This document shows positions 1 to 10,632 of a stretch of 64,000 nucleotides of DNA, piece by piece. Origin of the DNA: Membranipora membranacea (taxonomy: Eukaryota; Bryozoa; Gymnolaemata; Cheilostomatida; Membraniporidae); NCBI GenBank assembly GCA_914767715.1, contig OU612069.1, positions 23,557,387-23,621,386 on the forward strand, written 5' to 3'. Each line of letters begins with the position of its first letter. Position 1 is the stretch's first letter. Both the position numbers and the translations under genes were made by a program. The notes under the pieces were generated by a model. It was not told where the DNA came from. It ran no database searches and saw nothing but the letters and a program-made list of their open reading frames with translations.

Positions 1-1092
1 ATATATCATTACCCAACCAGCAACCATTATTGTGTAATTACCCCTGCCTGCTAAATAAATTACATTCATTATTGCTATTGTATAGTTATAATAACAGCCT
101 TTACAATTCTAGTCAAAATTATAATATATAATTGGATTGACATTGTATTCAATGAGTTTGTATTTATGACCAGGCAAGCTATGCTGTAATGAATAGATAT
201 TGCTGTGCAAGGAAGCATCAAAGTCTATATTGCGGGAGGCCCAGGTTCAAAACCCCGCTGGGGCAAATCTTAATCGTTTTTTTAATTATGATGGAAATTG
301 AAAGCATTCCATATGAATTGTCCGCTCACAATTTTTGTAAGCACAGAAAACTCTTAGTAATGAGTACGATGACCCGACAAAATACTTATGTTCAACTCTT
401 TTGTGTTGTACCATACCCTACGTTATATTTTGTGCAATCTGTTAATATTGGCAGCAACTGCATAAATAGAATACATCAGCTAAACTATGCTAGCAGAATT
501 ATCAGAAAACTTTGCTACTAATAAAAATGTACAACATCGCTCACCAGAGGAGCGAGGAATTATTTTGTATCAACTGTCCTACAAAAGAGCTCTTGATGTT
601 ATACTATATCATTCTCAGCCATCTCAGTTATATGGTGAACAGGAAGTAATTTTGGCATATTTCTCTCTTACTCTTGTTTGGTAGTTCCCTAGTAGGTGTT
701 GGCACCAGTACAGATAGTGTTAAAATAGAGGAGTAGGAGGTGGCTCGATGGTTAGAGCGCCGGACTTTCATCATGCAAGTGTTGAAAGTCGTGGGTTCGA
801 ATCCCACTGCAGTCCACTGAATACTGGGAGTTGTTGGACCCCAAGGTGTGCTCAGACCTGCCTACAAACAGATTTTGATGCTACCTTGCACAGCAATATC
901 TATTCATTACAGCATATCTTGCCTGGTCATCTAAATACAAACCCATTGAATATAATGTCAATCCAATTGTATAATATTGACTAGAACTGTAAAGGCTAAT
1001 ACTAAAACTACACAATAGCAATATTGAATGTAATTTATTTAGCAGGCAGGGTTAATTACACAATAATGATTGCTGGTTGGGTAAAGATATAT
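1..1092. mobile_element. Foldback element with ~220-bp inverted arms
   Basis: Bases 1 to about 226 match the reverse complement of about 870-1092 with scattered mismatches. Both outer ends read as ATATAT followed by TACCCAACCAGCAA, and both arms run through the AATAGATATTGCTGTGCAAGG region. The left arm touches the window edge, so the true left end and any target duplication cannot be seen. The roughly 640-bp centre holds a tRNA-like sequence (736-815) and no convincing protein. No transposase is visible, so this is a non-autonomous foldback or long-TIR MITE. Confidence 0.85.
736..815 (+). repeat. tRNA-like sequence (SINE head) inside the foldback
   Basis: A box A-like stretch (TGGCTCGATGGTTAGAGCG) lies at 741-759 and a perfect T-arm/box B (GTGGGTTCGAATCCCAC) at 791-807. 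The acceptor ends do not pair and the anticodon arm is too long, so it is not a working tRNA. The following bases (about 840-870) contain a segment that recurs in reverse complement at about 25,172-25,210 and 26,093-26,135. This suggests the body of a tRNA-derived SINE family. Confidence 0.7.
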
Positions 1093-1224
1093 AGGTCAGT
1101 TTCGAACAATTCTAGAATTGTACAGAATTGTCAGACAATTCTTGGGTGTGAAACGCAGTGCACAATGTTTATGGTTGCGCCTTTGATGCAGGTTCATCTC
1201 CTCGGTGTTGTGTTTTACTAACAG

Positions 1225-1308
1225 GACAGTAAAACTGTAGCTAAAAAGGACCTTCCAGAGAGCGTACCACTAAAGGACAGCCTCAGACAAGTATTTACAG
1301 ATGTCAAG
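1225..1308 (+). CDS. Candidate exon upstream of the MFS exons
   Basis: An open 28-codon stretch lies between a good acceptor (TTTTACTAACAG) and a good donor (AAG|GTAAGG). The peptide is charged, with many Lys and Asp, and ends in LRQVFTDVK, which would suit a cytoplasmic stretch before a membrane segment. It leaves in phase 0, while the next MFS exon at 2326 needs phase 1. A further exon must therefore lie between them, or this exon belongs elsewhere. Confidence 0.35.
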
Positions 1309-2325
1309 GTAAGGAGATAGAACTTCTCTTTAGTGTTATATTATATACTCACACTCAAATCGATCAATTTCATTACAAGTTCACATCGTTGGCATTTTCA
1401 TTTCACGTTTCAGACGACCATTTGATGTTTCTTAGGCTACCATTGTCATTGAGTCACAGTAACCTCTGAAGGTTTATTTTGGGGTTAAAAAAGTGCTGGA
1501 TTCAAATTGGCTCATTTTGTGCAAGATATTTGAGGTATTTCATTTTATTTTTGCTCTCTTAATATATTGAAAGCAATGAGCCAAATAGAGATGCAATATT
1601 ATCCAAAAATTTGATAACTTTCGGTGGAAGTTGTCCATCCCCAAATTCAGGATTCGATTTCTTCTAAAGGTTGCTTCTGCCCATCCTGCATTGCAAACAC
1701 AAAACTTCTTAAAGGTCATTTCATTTGATATTGTTGCGACACTGTATATTTGAATTATTTCACTCTTGAAATCTTGACTAAGTTCACCAGTACTTTCTGC
1801 CTGACTATAAAATCCTTTAGTCTGTGGACTTTTCTGATATGTTTAATGACATTAATCTTCATCATTAAAATGATGTTCTTCCGAATGAGCCAAGCAAAAA
1901 AAAAATAGAAAAACGGAAGTGCAACATAGACAACTTGGCTAAATACGCAAAAAACAATGAAAAGGAGTATCTATCAGACATGAAATAGGTAAACGTGTGT
2001 TCTTTGAATGCCCTTCAACATGTTCAAAGATGTGATGTGTCATGGAAGACTATCGAATAAAATTAAAAGATCCAAGTCTCACGTAGTAAGCGAACAGTGT
2101 CGAATCAAATATCTCTGCCGATCAAAAGTGTGTTTTGATGGTGACACTAGTACTAAAGGCACATTAAACTGAACAGAACCCAAATGTTGACACATCTAGT
2201 CTGGCGTCCGCTACAAATATGTTGGATTTGCCTTAAAATCCATATTTGTGGATGATTTTCAGTAGTTTCTATCAAATGAGTTACATGATGATGCATTTTA
2301 TACTTTTTGTCTTTCCATATCTAAG
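1309..2325. other. Probable intron, nothing recognised
   Basis: AT-rich DNA with no open frame of note on either strand. If the flanking exons belong to one gene, this is intronic and should hide a small exon to repair the phase mismatch. Confidence 0.4.
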
Positions 2326-2597
2326 TCTGGGTGTACATCTTGTCCGCATTCGGCAGTAAGTTTGGACAGGGCGGCTTCTTTACTATATACCCTGATTACG
2401 CCATACATGATCTCGGTCTAACCCTGACAGAATCAGGAGTAGGAGGGACAGTTTACGGAGGAGTTGCAGTAGGTGCTGTAGCTTTTGTCACTCTCACACA
2501 TGCACTGAAATGGGAATACAGTAAAATGATATATCTGGTGGTCAGTGCAACCATCAACGGAGTAGCTATCATCCTATTTTCATGTTCAGTTGGCAAG
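2326..2597 (+). CDS. MFS-type transporter exon
   Basis: The exon is bounded by acceptor CATATCTAAG| and donor GGCAAG|GTAGG. It encodes about 90 residues: a Gly-rich first segment (FGSKFGQGGFFTIYPD), then DLGLTLTESGVGGTVYGG, then two hydrophobic helices (GVAVGAVAFVTLTHAL and MIYLVVSATINGVAIILFSC). The layout of a helix, a P-x-(L/A)-x-DLG loop, a Gly-rich helix and another helix fits the N-terminal half of major facilitator proteins of the MFSD4/sodium-glucose-like group. It joins in phase 0 to the exon at 3130. The substrate is unknown. The rest of the gene was not found, so it may be partial or broken. Confidence 0.6.
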
Positions 2598-2792
2598 GTA
2601 GGTTCAAAAAAAAATGTCTTGTTTATTTGTATCATTTCTCACAGTATTTAATATCATCGCTGTCTGTATAGTAGTGATATATAAAGCTGATGATATGAGA
2701 AAGACAACCTTATTATTCACTAATCAGTCTCGCGAAACTTGAATATCGAACTTTTTACCTGACGTCCGATACAACATTTACCCTTGAGGACT

Positions 2793-2975
2793 TAATCTAC
2801 TGCTGCCACTCGGGAAATGCGTGCTCAGGTGAGTTATGTATGAGCTCAATGATAACTAATTGAGGCTTTAATCTTAAAATTCTGGCAAACTGATAGTCAA
2901 AACCAGGCAATGAAATTAACCACAAGAATACATTTACAATAGACTTGACGTAACTACAGTCATCTTGTTCAAATT
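2793..2975 (+). repeat. Single arm of the 56.5-kb foldback family, in an intron
   Basis: The stretch starting CTGCTGCCACTC and running through GAGCTCAATGATAACTAATTGAGGC and CAAACTGATAGTCAAAACCAGG matches the left arm of the foldback at 56,484-56,865, with substitutions and gaps. It lies in the intron between the two MFS exons. Confidence 0.65.
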
Positions 2976-3129
2976 TTGACAAGGTCATAAGTAGAGTAAT
3001 CAATCAACTGGATACAATGACCAGCGACTTTGGCAAAGTTCACAGCCCAAAAATATGTAACTAAGTGCATGTGATTTTGATGTCTCCATAAAACACTTTT
3101 CACCTTGACTTGGGTTGTCTTTTTTTCAG

Positions 3130-3298
3130 GTCAGTTTCTACCTCTTGATAGGGTTTCTGGGATTGTTGCATGGAATATTTCTGGGGAATTTTATCAGCTT
3201 TGGAACAGATCTAGTTGGAGCTCGTAACATGGTACTCATACAATCTTTTGAAGCCTTTGGAAATGGATTTGGAGGATTCATTGCTCCACCGATCACCA
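3130..3298 (+). CDS. MFS-type transporter exon
   Basis: The exon is bounded by acceptor TTTTTTCAG| and donor ACCA|GTAAGC and encodes about 56 residues. It contains a helix (YLLIGFLGLLHGIFLGNF), a DLVGARN loop, then LIQSFEAFGNGFGGFIAPP. The Q-x-x-x-(A/F)-x-G-x-G-x-F-(I/L)-(A/S)-P pattern is characteristic of helix 5/6 in MFSD4-type MFS carriers. It is spliced in phase with 2326-2597. No following exon could be identified before the repeats begin. Confidence 0.6.
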
Positions 3299-4415
3299 GT
3301 AAGCCTAAGATTAGATTTACCTCTTGCATACATGAGTCAACCCGACATATTTTTATTTTGCTCCCTGTCCTTGCAACCATCAATGTAAACTCTGATGTTC
3401 CCCATTAAGAATTAAGCTTTGGTTTTGATGTTGTTCGTTCGATTGTGAGGAACGGAAGATCGTCGTCCTGCTTTTACTCACTCACTGTGCATATACTTTA
3501 GGAGAGTATATGCTGTGGGGAACGGAATTGTTACTATCCTATACTAAAGTAAATGCCGTGTACTATTAGTATGTATAGTTGTTCTATAACCGTCCTACTT
3601 ACAAATTTGGTTCTAACTATGTTTGTAGTTATGGTTTTAAATCTTGCACTCCGGACACTTCAAAATGTCACTTTATTGTTGTGTAATTTATTTGTAGTTC
3701 TAATTTGGAGTTACCTCCTCTTTCATGCACTGAAGAAAGACAAGATCGCTCAAATCTATTAAAACGTGGTTCCAATTGGTAATGCTAGCACTCTGGTGAG
3801 TACGAGGTATTAAACTTATTAATTTCTAGTGACGAACAGCTGGTTCCCACTACTGCACAAAGCAATTTACTAAGGGGTTGTTATTGAGCCTGACCTCTTC
3901 TTAGCTTCACTAGAAGTTGCCTTCAAGTTGTTTAAGAAAGGTTCCTGCCGATAACCTGCTAAGACCCCTGTCTTGTTCTAACAGTAAAACTCTTGATGTG
4001 CTCTTACACCACAAAGTCAATATTATCCTTAGATGTTAATATGACACAATCACTATTTATGAATGTGTTCAGGTACGTTTGATATTCTTGTTATTCAACT
4101 TAGGTGACTGATTTGAATTATGAGCACCTACTTGATCTCTGTATAGTGCCTGGAAGCCCAATCAGGTAATCAAGGCGGTGTATCAGTATCAGTCTGTGGT
4201 CACTCTAAAATTGATGTTCAATTTCTATATTCAATGTTGAATTAATGTTTCACAGATTAGAGGTATCTTATCTTAAATCGGTAGCGTCCTACTTCTTTAA
4301 AACACAAGAATCTAATCCTAAACTATTATTCCGAAACTTAATCTATTTAACCCCCAAGCAAATATGAATACTAATTGATTCTGTTCTGCCTTAACAATAT
4401 TTCCAATGATACTTC
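3299..4415. other. No gene recognised
   Basis: AT-rich DNA after the last visible MFS exon. Short open frames show no family signature and no good splice-site pairs. Confidence 0.4.
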
Positions 4416-4786
4416 TAAATGATTTCCGACTTGATATGATCACAGACGCGAATTGCCTGCGTTTAACTGTGGGTCACAATGATTTCCGACTTTGATATGA
4501 GCACCTACGCGAAATACCTGCGTTTATGGTGGGTCACAATGATTTCCGACTTTGATATGAGCACCTACGCGAATTACATGCGTTTTATGGTGGGTCACAA
4601 TGATTTCCGACTTTGATATGAGCACCTACGCGAAATACATGCGTTTTATGGTGAGTCACAATGATTTCCGACTTTGATATGAGCACCTACACGAAATACA
4701 TGCGTTTTATGGTGGGTCACAATGATTTCCGACTTTGATATGAGCACCTACGCGAAATACCTGCGTTGATGGTGGGTCACAATGAT
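4416..4786 (+). repeat. Minisatellite, ~61-bp unit, about six copies
   Basis: The unit begins AATGATTTCCGACTTTGATA, continues through GAGCACCTACGCGAAATAC and ends in GGTGGGTCACA. Copies differ by a few substitutions (CCTGCG/CATGCG) and one-base indels. The first copy is the most diverged. Confidence 0.9.
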
Positions 4787-5294
4787 TAAACCTCCTAAAG
4801 TTAATTTTGAATCCTGTTTCAGAGTGTTGTTATAGTAACAATTAACAACGACTTACTTTAGTTGATTGCAAAATTGCCTTATAAACTCTTAGTGGATATG
4901 ACCTAACGTCTGAGTACCTGACGAACTGTCCCTAATTACTTTGCCAATTACTATATGCATAGAAATCAATTACAACAGTATATTCACTAAACTGATAGTT
5001 TATTGTCTTGATACTTATAAAAAAAATGATAATGTAATTCAAATTATACTCACAGTATATATTGGTCCTTAGACTCCACTTTAGTTTTAGCGTTCCAACA
5101 AAGATCTTTGATTTAAAACTACTATTTATTAAATCAAAATATAATGTCTTTTACTAGCTAAGTAAAAAGTTGACTGTGCTGCTCAAAGAATTAAACTGTA
5201 CTAATTTACTGTTCAAAATTTCGGCCTTTATATAGGTGCCGATTTTTGTGCTGACTCTGCTTGTTGTCGTTTGATTAGCTGTCAGCGGATTAGT
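4787..5294. other. No gene recognised
   Basis: AT-rich spacer between two tandem-repeat blocks; nothing supported. Confidence 0.4.
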
Positions 5295-5731
5295 GGATTA
5301 GTGTCTCTTGTGGCTTTGTTATATGAAACCGTTCTGTGGTCAAGTCACGTGGTATATGGCTGCTGTTCCTCAGTCTAGCTTCTGGAATCTATTGTTCTAT
5401 TTTTGGGCTGACTTTGTTGTTGTTACTCCAAGATTAATTACTTCCGTGTCACCCTGAAGATTACTTGGTACTTGGTGCTATGACATTTTGGAAAACCAAA
5501 TTCCTGAAGATTAATTGGTACTTGGTACTAGGATTAGTGTCTCTTGTGGCTTTTTTATATGAAACCGTTCTGTGGTCACATCACGTGGTATATTGCTGCT
5601 GTTCCTCAGTCTACCCTGTGGAATTTGTTGTTCTATTTTTGGGCTGACTTTGTTGTTGTTACCTCCTGGTTAATTACTTCTGGAGATTACGTGGTACTTG
5701 GTACTATGACGTGTTGGAAAACCAAATTACT
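5295..5731 (+). repeat. Tandem duplication, 236-bp unit, ~1.9 copies
   Basis: GGATTAGTGTCTCTTGTGGC starts at 5295 and again at 5531. Both copies carry TATGAAACCGTTCTGTGGTC, CAGTCTA, TTCTATTTTTGGGCTGACTT and the GGTACTTGGTRCTATGAC segment. The small hydrophobic frames read through it follow from the duplication and have no known relative. Confidence 0.8.
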
Positions 5732-8108
5732 GCGTCACTGGAATTCCTATTCTCTGACCGGATTAGCATGCTGCGGTTATCTTCGCTACATCTTTGATGG
5801 ATTACTTCTGCGTCTCTCTGCTCGTTGTGTATGCTTGTGACTACAAAATACCATGGAGGTTACTGGGTGCATTTGTTTTCATCTCTATCTGTACCCTCTG
5901 ACTTCTGTGGCTGGCTGAATATAACTCAAGTGCCCATTTTTGGTACTGACACTATTCATGGAAGAGATTTTTTTTATCTTGAAACAGTACTCCTCAGTTA
6001 ATTTTGATTGATGTCAATTTATTTTCCCAATACTTACTCCTTAAAGTGCAACTACACAGAAAAAAACAACTGTTGCTCATAAAACTGATTGTATTAAAGC
6101 TCACTGGTCTAAATCTCCGGTAGGTACAAAAAACCAAACCACGAACTCACAAGCTACGAACCTTTAAAAAACCGAACCCTCAATGTGTATGATAACATAT
6201 TTTCGTCCAATGATGTTCTTTGTAACAAAATGTCAAAACTTTGATGAACGGGTTGTCCTCTCTTGTACTTTGGCAAATGGTAGAAGACAACTCCCATCCC
6301 AGCAGAGAGTTTGGGACATAGGAGCAGGGAGAGTGGGAAGGGAACAGGGAGGGGAGCAGGGAGTTTGTCCCCGACTTAACAAAGAAGGGAATTTTGTTCT
6401 AGAATAGATGCCAGGCTAGATCATGGCTTGAACGATTCCTAGATTGAGACAGAGGTTCCGGAGAGCTGGGAGCCACCAAGTTCAAACTTAGTGATTATTA
6501 CCATGGTGGTGCGACTGATCCTGGAAAATTGAGTGATTATGCACAAATGCACGCAGTGATCCTTTTACTTACTAAATGTTGCTTGCAAATACTCTGTTTA
6601 TGTGATCATTGCACTGTTTGAGTGATCATTGCACTGTTTGAGTGATAAGGTGATCCAAGCAGATAACATATTATATGCGCATTCAAATAAAGGTAATGGT
6701 TCAGAGAAGATACTGTTGATGGTGTTTGTTTACACTTGTATTCAATGAACTTATTTGTATATTATGGTGCCTAAAATAGCAGCAAAATTAGAGGCAGACA
6801 AAAGGCCTGAGAGAATAGTAATGGCTGAGGTGGATTAATACTGAAGTGTGAGCATTCATGGCTGTGAATATACGTATCATGGTAGACCATTGGGGACATA
6901 AAGCAGTTCCTATCCAGTGGCAATGCATGTTGTTAATGACAGTAATCTAACTATCAAGCCATAACTGTTGCGCACCAGCTATCACGAGGATTGTGCTGTG
7001 TCTTCTGGTACTGCGTAACTAAAAAAAACCAGAAAATATCATATTCAAATTCAAAGAGAAGTGTTTGATATTATATGTCATGTTATTATCAGTTAAAATT
7101 TAGAACTCACTTTTTGCTCATTTTGATCTACTCATAGCTTTAGGGCAGCATGAGGCAAGTTCCCTGTTTCGTCATTGCCGGTCAATATTATTTGCTTTTT
7201 TTTTGGCTGGATGGTGACTGGTGAAGCTCACACCACATTACATCTATCAATCATGCTCGGCTGGGATAAAATGAATAATACACCAATAAATTTTGGTACA
7301 TACCTGACCTAACTTCAAGCTTTATTACTGTGTAGTTGTTTTACACGAGGCTGTTGCAGAATACTAGGATATTATCATTATCAGTTCAGTCCGGCCCACC
7401 ACAGCTTGAACCTGACTTCGTTACACAGCTATAGTATAGCATGTTAGTCTGACCATCGGATCAAAATAAGAAAAACAGGCATTTTTGGTATTCTGTGGTA
7501 CGAGTCAGAGAAATCAATAGCTGAAGTTGTAATCAGTAAGGGCCCGCATGGATATTTACAAACACAAGATTTCTTTTGATAGTTGTTACAGAATTTGCAG
7601 TTAATATATATAGTATTTGCCTAACCACTAAATTCATAGAATCATTTCATAGATAGATGATCAAGCCTGATCAAGGTAATGTAATTTTCAGAGAGGCAAC
7701 ACTGATCTGATATCTCTTAGAGTAGCACAAAATGCTGTATGTAAGACCTAACAGTTATAGTTATAATGTAAATAAGCTCAATTTTTTATAGACGAATTAT
7801 AATGTATATTTTTATAGATAGAGGTCCTACTTTCCCCCTCACGCTTTATTTGAAACCAAAGAACAGCCATGAACTTTCAAAACAATATTTCAAGATAGGC
7901 AAACACCCATAGTACATACTTGTTAACTCTGTTGAGATGTTATGATTCAGGAGGCAGCCTTCTGCTCCTGTGAGAGTCAAAGGGGCTCCAATTTACTAAA
8001 CTGTACTGTGATAATTTCTAATAAGTGAGGTGTGTCCTTCATTACAGCCTTCTGTAGTAGCTCCACTACCGCAGACGAGCTGCGCCAGGGGAGAAAATAA
8101 TTTCAGAT
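5732..8108. other. No gene recognised
   Basis: Mostly AT-rich. A short tandem duplication, TGATCATTGCACTGTTTGAG, lies near 6602-6645. A purine-rich GGGAGCAGGGAG stretch lies near 6320-6360. No coding signature found. Confidence 0.4.
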
Positions 8109-8186
8109 GGCGCAGCTCGGCTAGAGGCAATTTACATGTGGCGCAGCTCGGCTAGAGGCAATTTACATGTGGCGCAGCTCGGCTAG
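8109..8186 (+). repeat. 31-bp tandem repeat, 2.5 copies
   Basis: GGCGCAGCTCGGCTAG recurs at 8109, 8140 and 8171 at an exact 31-base period, separated by AGGCAATTTACATGT. It lies just before the hairpin and gag of the + strand retroelement, so it could be part of that element's leader or LTR. Confidence 0.85.
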
Positions 8187-8214
8187 TTTCAAAATTAGTT
8201 TAATTGATTGGTCT

Positions 8215-8312
8215 ACTCCAAAACCTGGGATTTTGGCAATGTTTGACTACCCCCCCCCCCCCAAAACTCAAGGGGGGCAGTCAAACTTTGCCAAAATCCC
8301 AGGTTTTGGAGT
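8215..8312. repeat. Near-perfect 42-bp hairpin at the gag leader
   Basis: The left arm begins ACTCCAAAACCTGGGATTTT and the right arm ends AAAATCCCAGGTTTTGGAGT. The arms pair with two mismatches, around a loop containing a run of C and a run of G. It ends seven bases before the putative gag ATG at 8319. A weakly related GACTGCCCCCTTGGTTT stretch occurs near 15,360. Confidence 0.85.
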
Positions 8313-8318
8313 AATGAA

Positions 8319-9149
8319 ATGGGGAGAGACCACTTTAAACCGCCAAAGTATGATGGAAGTGAAGATATCTAATTATTCATTCAAAAATTCACTGATGTGG
8401 CCCAAGCCAACAACTGGAATCCCCAGGCAGCCCATTTAAACATCAGACTGTGTCTCGAAAAACAAGCACAAGAATGTGCAAGAGGAGATAATGTAGAAGC
8501 GGTATTTGTTAACCTGAGAGCCAGGTTTGGTCTAACACGGAGGCAAGCGCGGGACAAATTGTCCACTGTAAGAAAAGAACCAGGTCAAAAGTTTCACTCA
8601 CTCGGAGTAGAAATTCTAAAATTAGTAAGAATTGCGTATCCAAACATGGGCGCTGCTCATCAAGAAGATATCGCCGTAGAAAATGTGCGCAGGTGCATAG
8701 AAAATCGTCAGTTATTGAGACATCTGATGACAATAGAACTCAACACTGTAGCGGAAATATGTCAGGCTTCAGATGATTATGTTCAGGCTGGCTCCAACCT
8801 CAGACAAAGGCAGCAAATAAATGTTGTAACCTATTCAGAAAATTCTGACTTTGAAAATGAAGTTGATTTTGACTGTAATAATGTAGGTATGCACTCAACA
8901 CATAGTGATTATCAAAATAAACCCAAAGCTAAAGTCACTGAGAGCACCAGTAGTGAAATAGCTAAACAAACGGAAATTCTTTTCATAATAATGGAGATAT
9001 TAGATAGGAATACAAAAGCTGTAGAAAAGTTGGCCAGTGTCCAAAACACTAGGCAGAGAAAACGAGCATGCTATTCTTGTGGCTCAGAAAATCATATGGC
9101 AAGGGAATGTCCTAATAAAAACCAGGTAAACTCCACAGGTTCTCAGTAA
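8319..9149 (+). pseudogene. Ty3/gypsy gag with premature stop
   Basis: The frame opens with ATG at 8319 (MGRDHFKPPKYDGSEDI), hits TAA at 8370-8372, then continues open for 250 codons to 9149. The part after the stop resembles a gypsy capsid. It ends in a zinc knuckle, CYSCGSENHMARECP (C-x2-C-x4-H-x4-C), at about 9068-9108, which would bind genomic RNA in the particle. The stop is a single-codon break in an otherwise intact frame, so the copy is dead unless readthrough occurs. The protease frame follows in another reading frame. Confidence 0.85.
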
Positions 9150-9202
9150 ACTCACCAGCTACTGATGAACCTAACCTTTTACAAGAAAAGGCTGGTGTAA
9201 AC

Positions 9203-10130
9203 ATGTCTATGTTTGGCAACCATCAAAAAGTGGACAAAAATCCTAGTGCTGAGCATGGAAATCAAACCCCACTGAACACTGCGGAAAGTGAATGTGATCA
9301 GGCTTCGAAAGCTTATCCAAGCAGTAAACTTGGGAAAATTTCCGACCAGTATAGTGTGTCTCAAACTGATGAGGTTGGCTCAATCTTTAGACAGAGGAGC
9401 ATCACCAGCCTAGTAAAACGAGATAGAATAGCAGAATCAAAAATACTTGAGGAAAGACTCTGTGAAAATGACAATGGGAAAAATGACAAAAAGGTTGTCA
9501 GCTGTAATGAATTGTGTCATTACGAGTCAGATTCCTGTTATTATATGCCAAGCAAGGCTGGTGGAAAGAGTATACAGTATTTACTTGACTCTGGGTGTTC
9601 TAAATCTGTATTATCAAGGCATGTGTATGATAGACTCCCAAAATCTTTCAGATCTGAAATTGAGCCTCTGGAAAAATCTGGGATAATGGCAGATGGGTCA
9701 AAACTACCCCTCATAGGGAAAATCATGCTGCAATGTTCAGTGCGAGGAGAGAAATTTGTTGAGGAATTCATTGTGAGTAGAATTACACATGATGCTATAC
9801 TCGGAATGTCGATTTTCAAAGCGAGCGGGTGTACACTAAGCTTCGAGAAAGCGTCACTGTATATCAATAATAAAAATCTGTTATGTGTTGGCAGATTAGG
9901 GGATTTGCTTGTAAGCAATATCAAAGTTATGCGTGATACAATAACCCTAGTAAGACCTGAGATGGCTATTCATACAAAGTTATGTAATAATACCAGAGGC
10001 ATGTTTGGTATAACAGGAACTAAAATGAATCATAAAATGCCAGAAAATGTTTTGGTGGCATTGAAGCCGTGGGAGCCAGATGGGCTGAATAAAATTGTAG
10101 TAGAGGATGAAATCAGAGCCGGTGTAGTAT
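9203..10130 (+). pseudogene. Ty3/gypsy aspartic protease and downstream linker, interrupted
   Basis: The retropepsin active-site region is YLLDSGCSKSVLSRHVYDRL at about 9577-9636, followed by MADGSKLPLIGKI and the flap/core motif HDAILGMSIF near 9788-9817. Cys in place of the usual Ala/Thr after D-S-G is common in metazoan gypsy proteases. The roughly 100 residues before the active site are Ser/Asp-rich and unassigned. The frame ends two codons into the 3.6-kb foldback insertion at 10,131 and resumes in frame at 13,714. Confidence 0.85.
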
Positions 10131-10320
10131 TGTAAACTGTCCCCCGCGCGAAAACAACCCCGGGACACTTTACAATATTGTAAACTGTCCCGGGGACACT
10201 TTACAATAAAAACAGGCCTATTGTAAACTGTCCCCCCCTATTGTAAACTGTCCCCCCCCTATTGTAAACCGTCCCCCCCTATTGTAAACTGTCCCCCCTA
10301 TTTGTGACTGTCCATATCGA
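10131..10320 (+). repeat. Outer tip: TATTGTAAACTGTCCCC subrepeats (left arm)
   Basis: TTGTAAACTGTCC (one copy with CCG) recurs at a spacing of about 20 bases, separated by runs of C, after a small palindromic block GTAAACTGTCCCGGGGACAC. The same array appears inverted at about 13,540-13,713. C-run lengths vary between copies. Confidence 0.85.
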
Positions 10321-10632
10321 GAGCCCAGCTGTTTATCACCATTCTAAATGGGTCAGATCATCTAAGTGGAGCATACCATGATGTTCTGACTGCCACTATG
10401 ATGGCCAAAGTTGTACCATGGGGATGGTGGTGGTATCTCATTGAATGAGTGTATAAAGCCTCTTTTTCATATGGTACTTTGGGGATCTATTTTTTGCAAA
10501 CACTAGTTATTTGAAGCTCCTATGATTAAGAGATGTCTGGTTTGCGAAAAAAGGTGCACTAAGCCAACAGTGGAAAGATGTGTAGTTGCCACATCACAGA
10601 ACACACATACTTTCATTGCAGGTTCATGAGCC

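Noticed and set aside
210-275. T-arm-like GGTTCAAAACC in the left part of the first foldback
   Set aside because: Only one box; could be a remnant but not enough to call.
736-815. Functional tRNA gene
   Set aside because: The T arm is perfect but the acceptor stem does not pair and the anticodon arm is too long. It is SINE-like.
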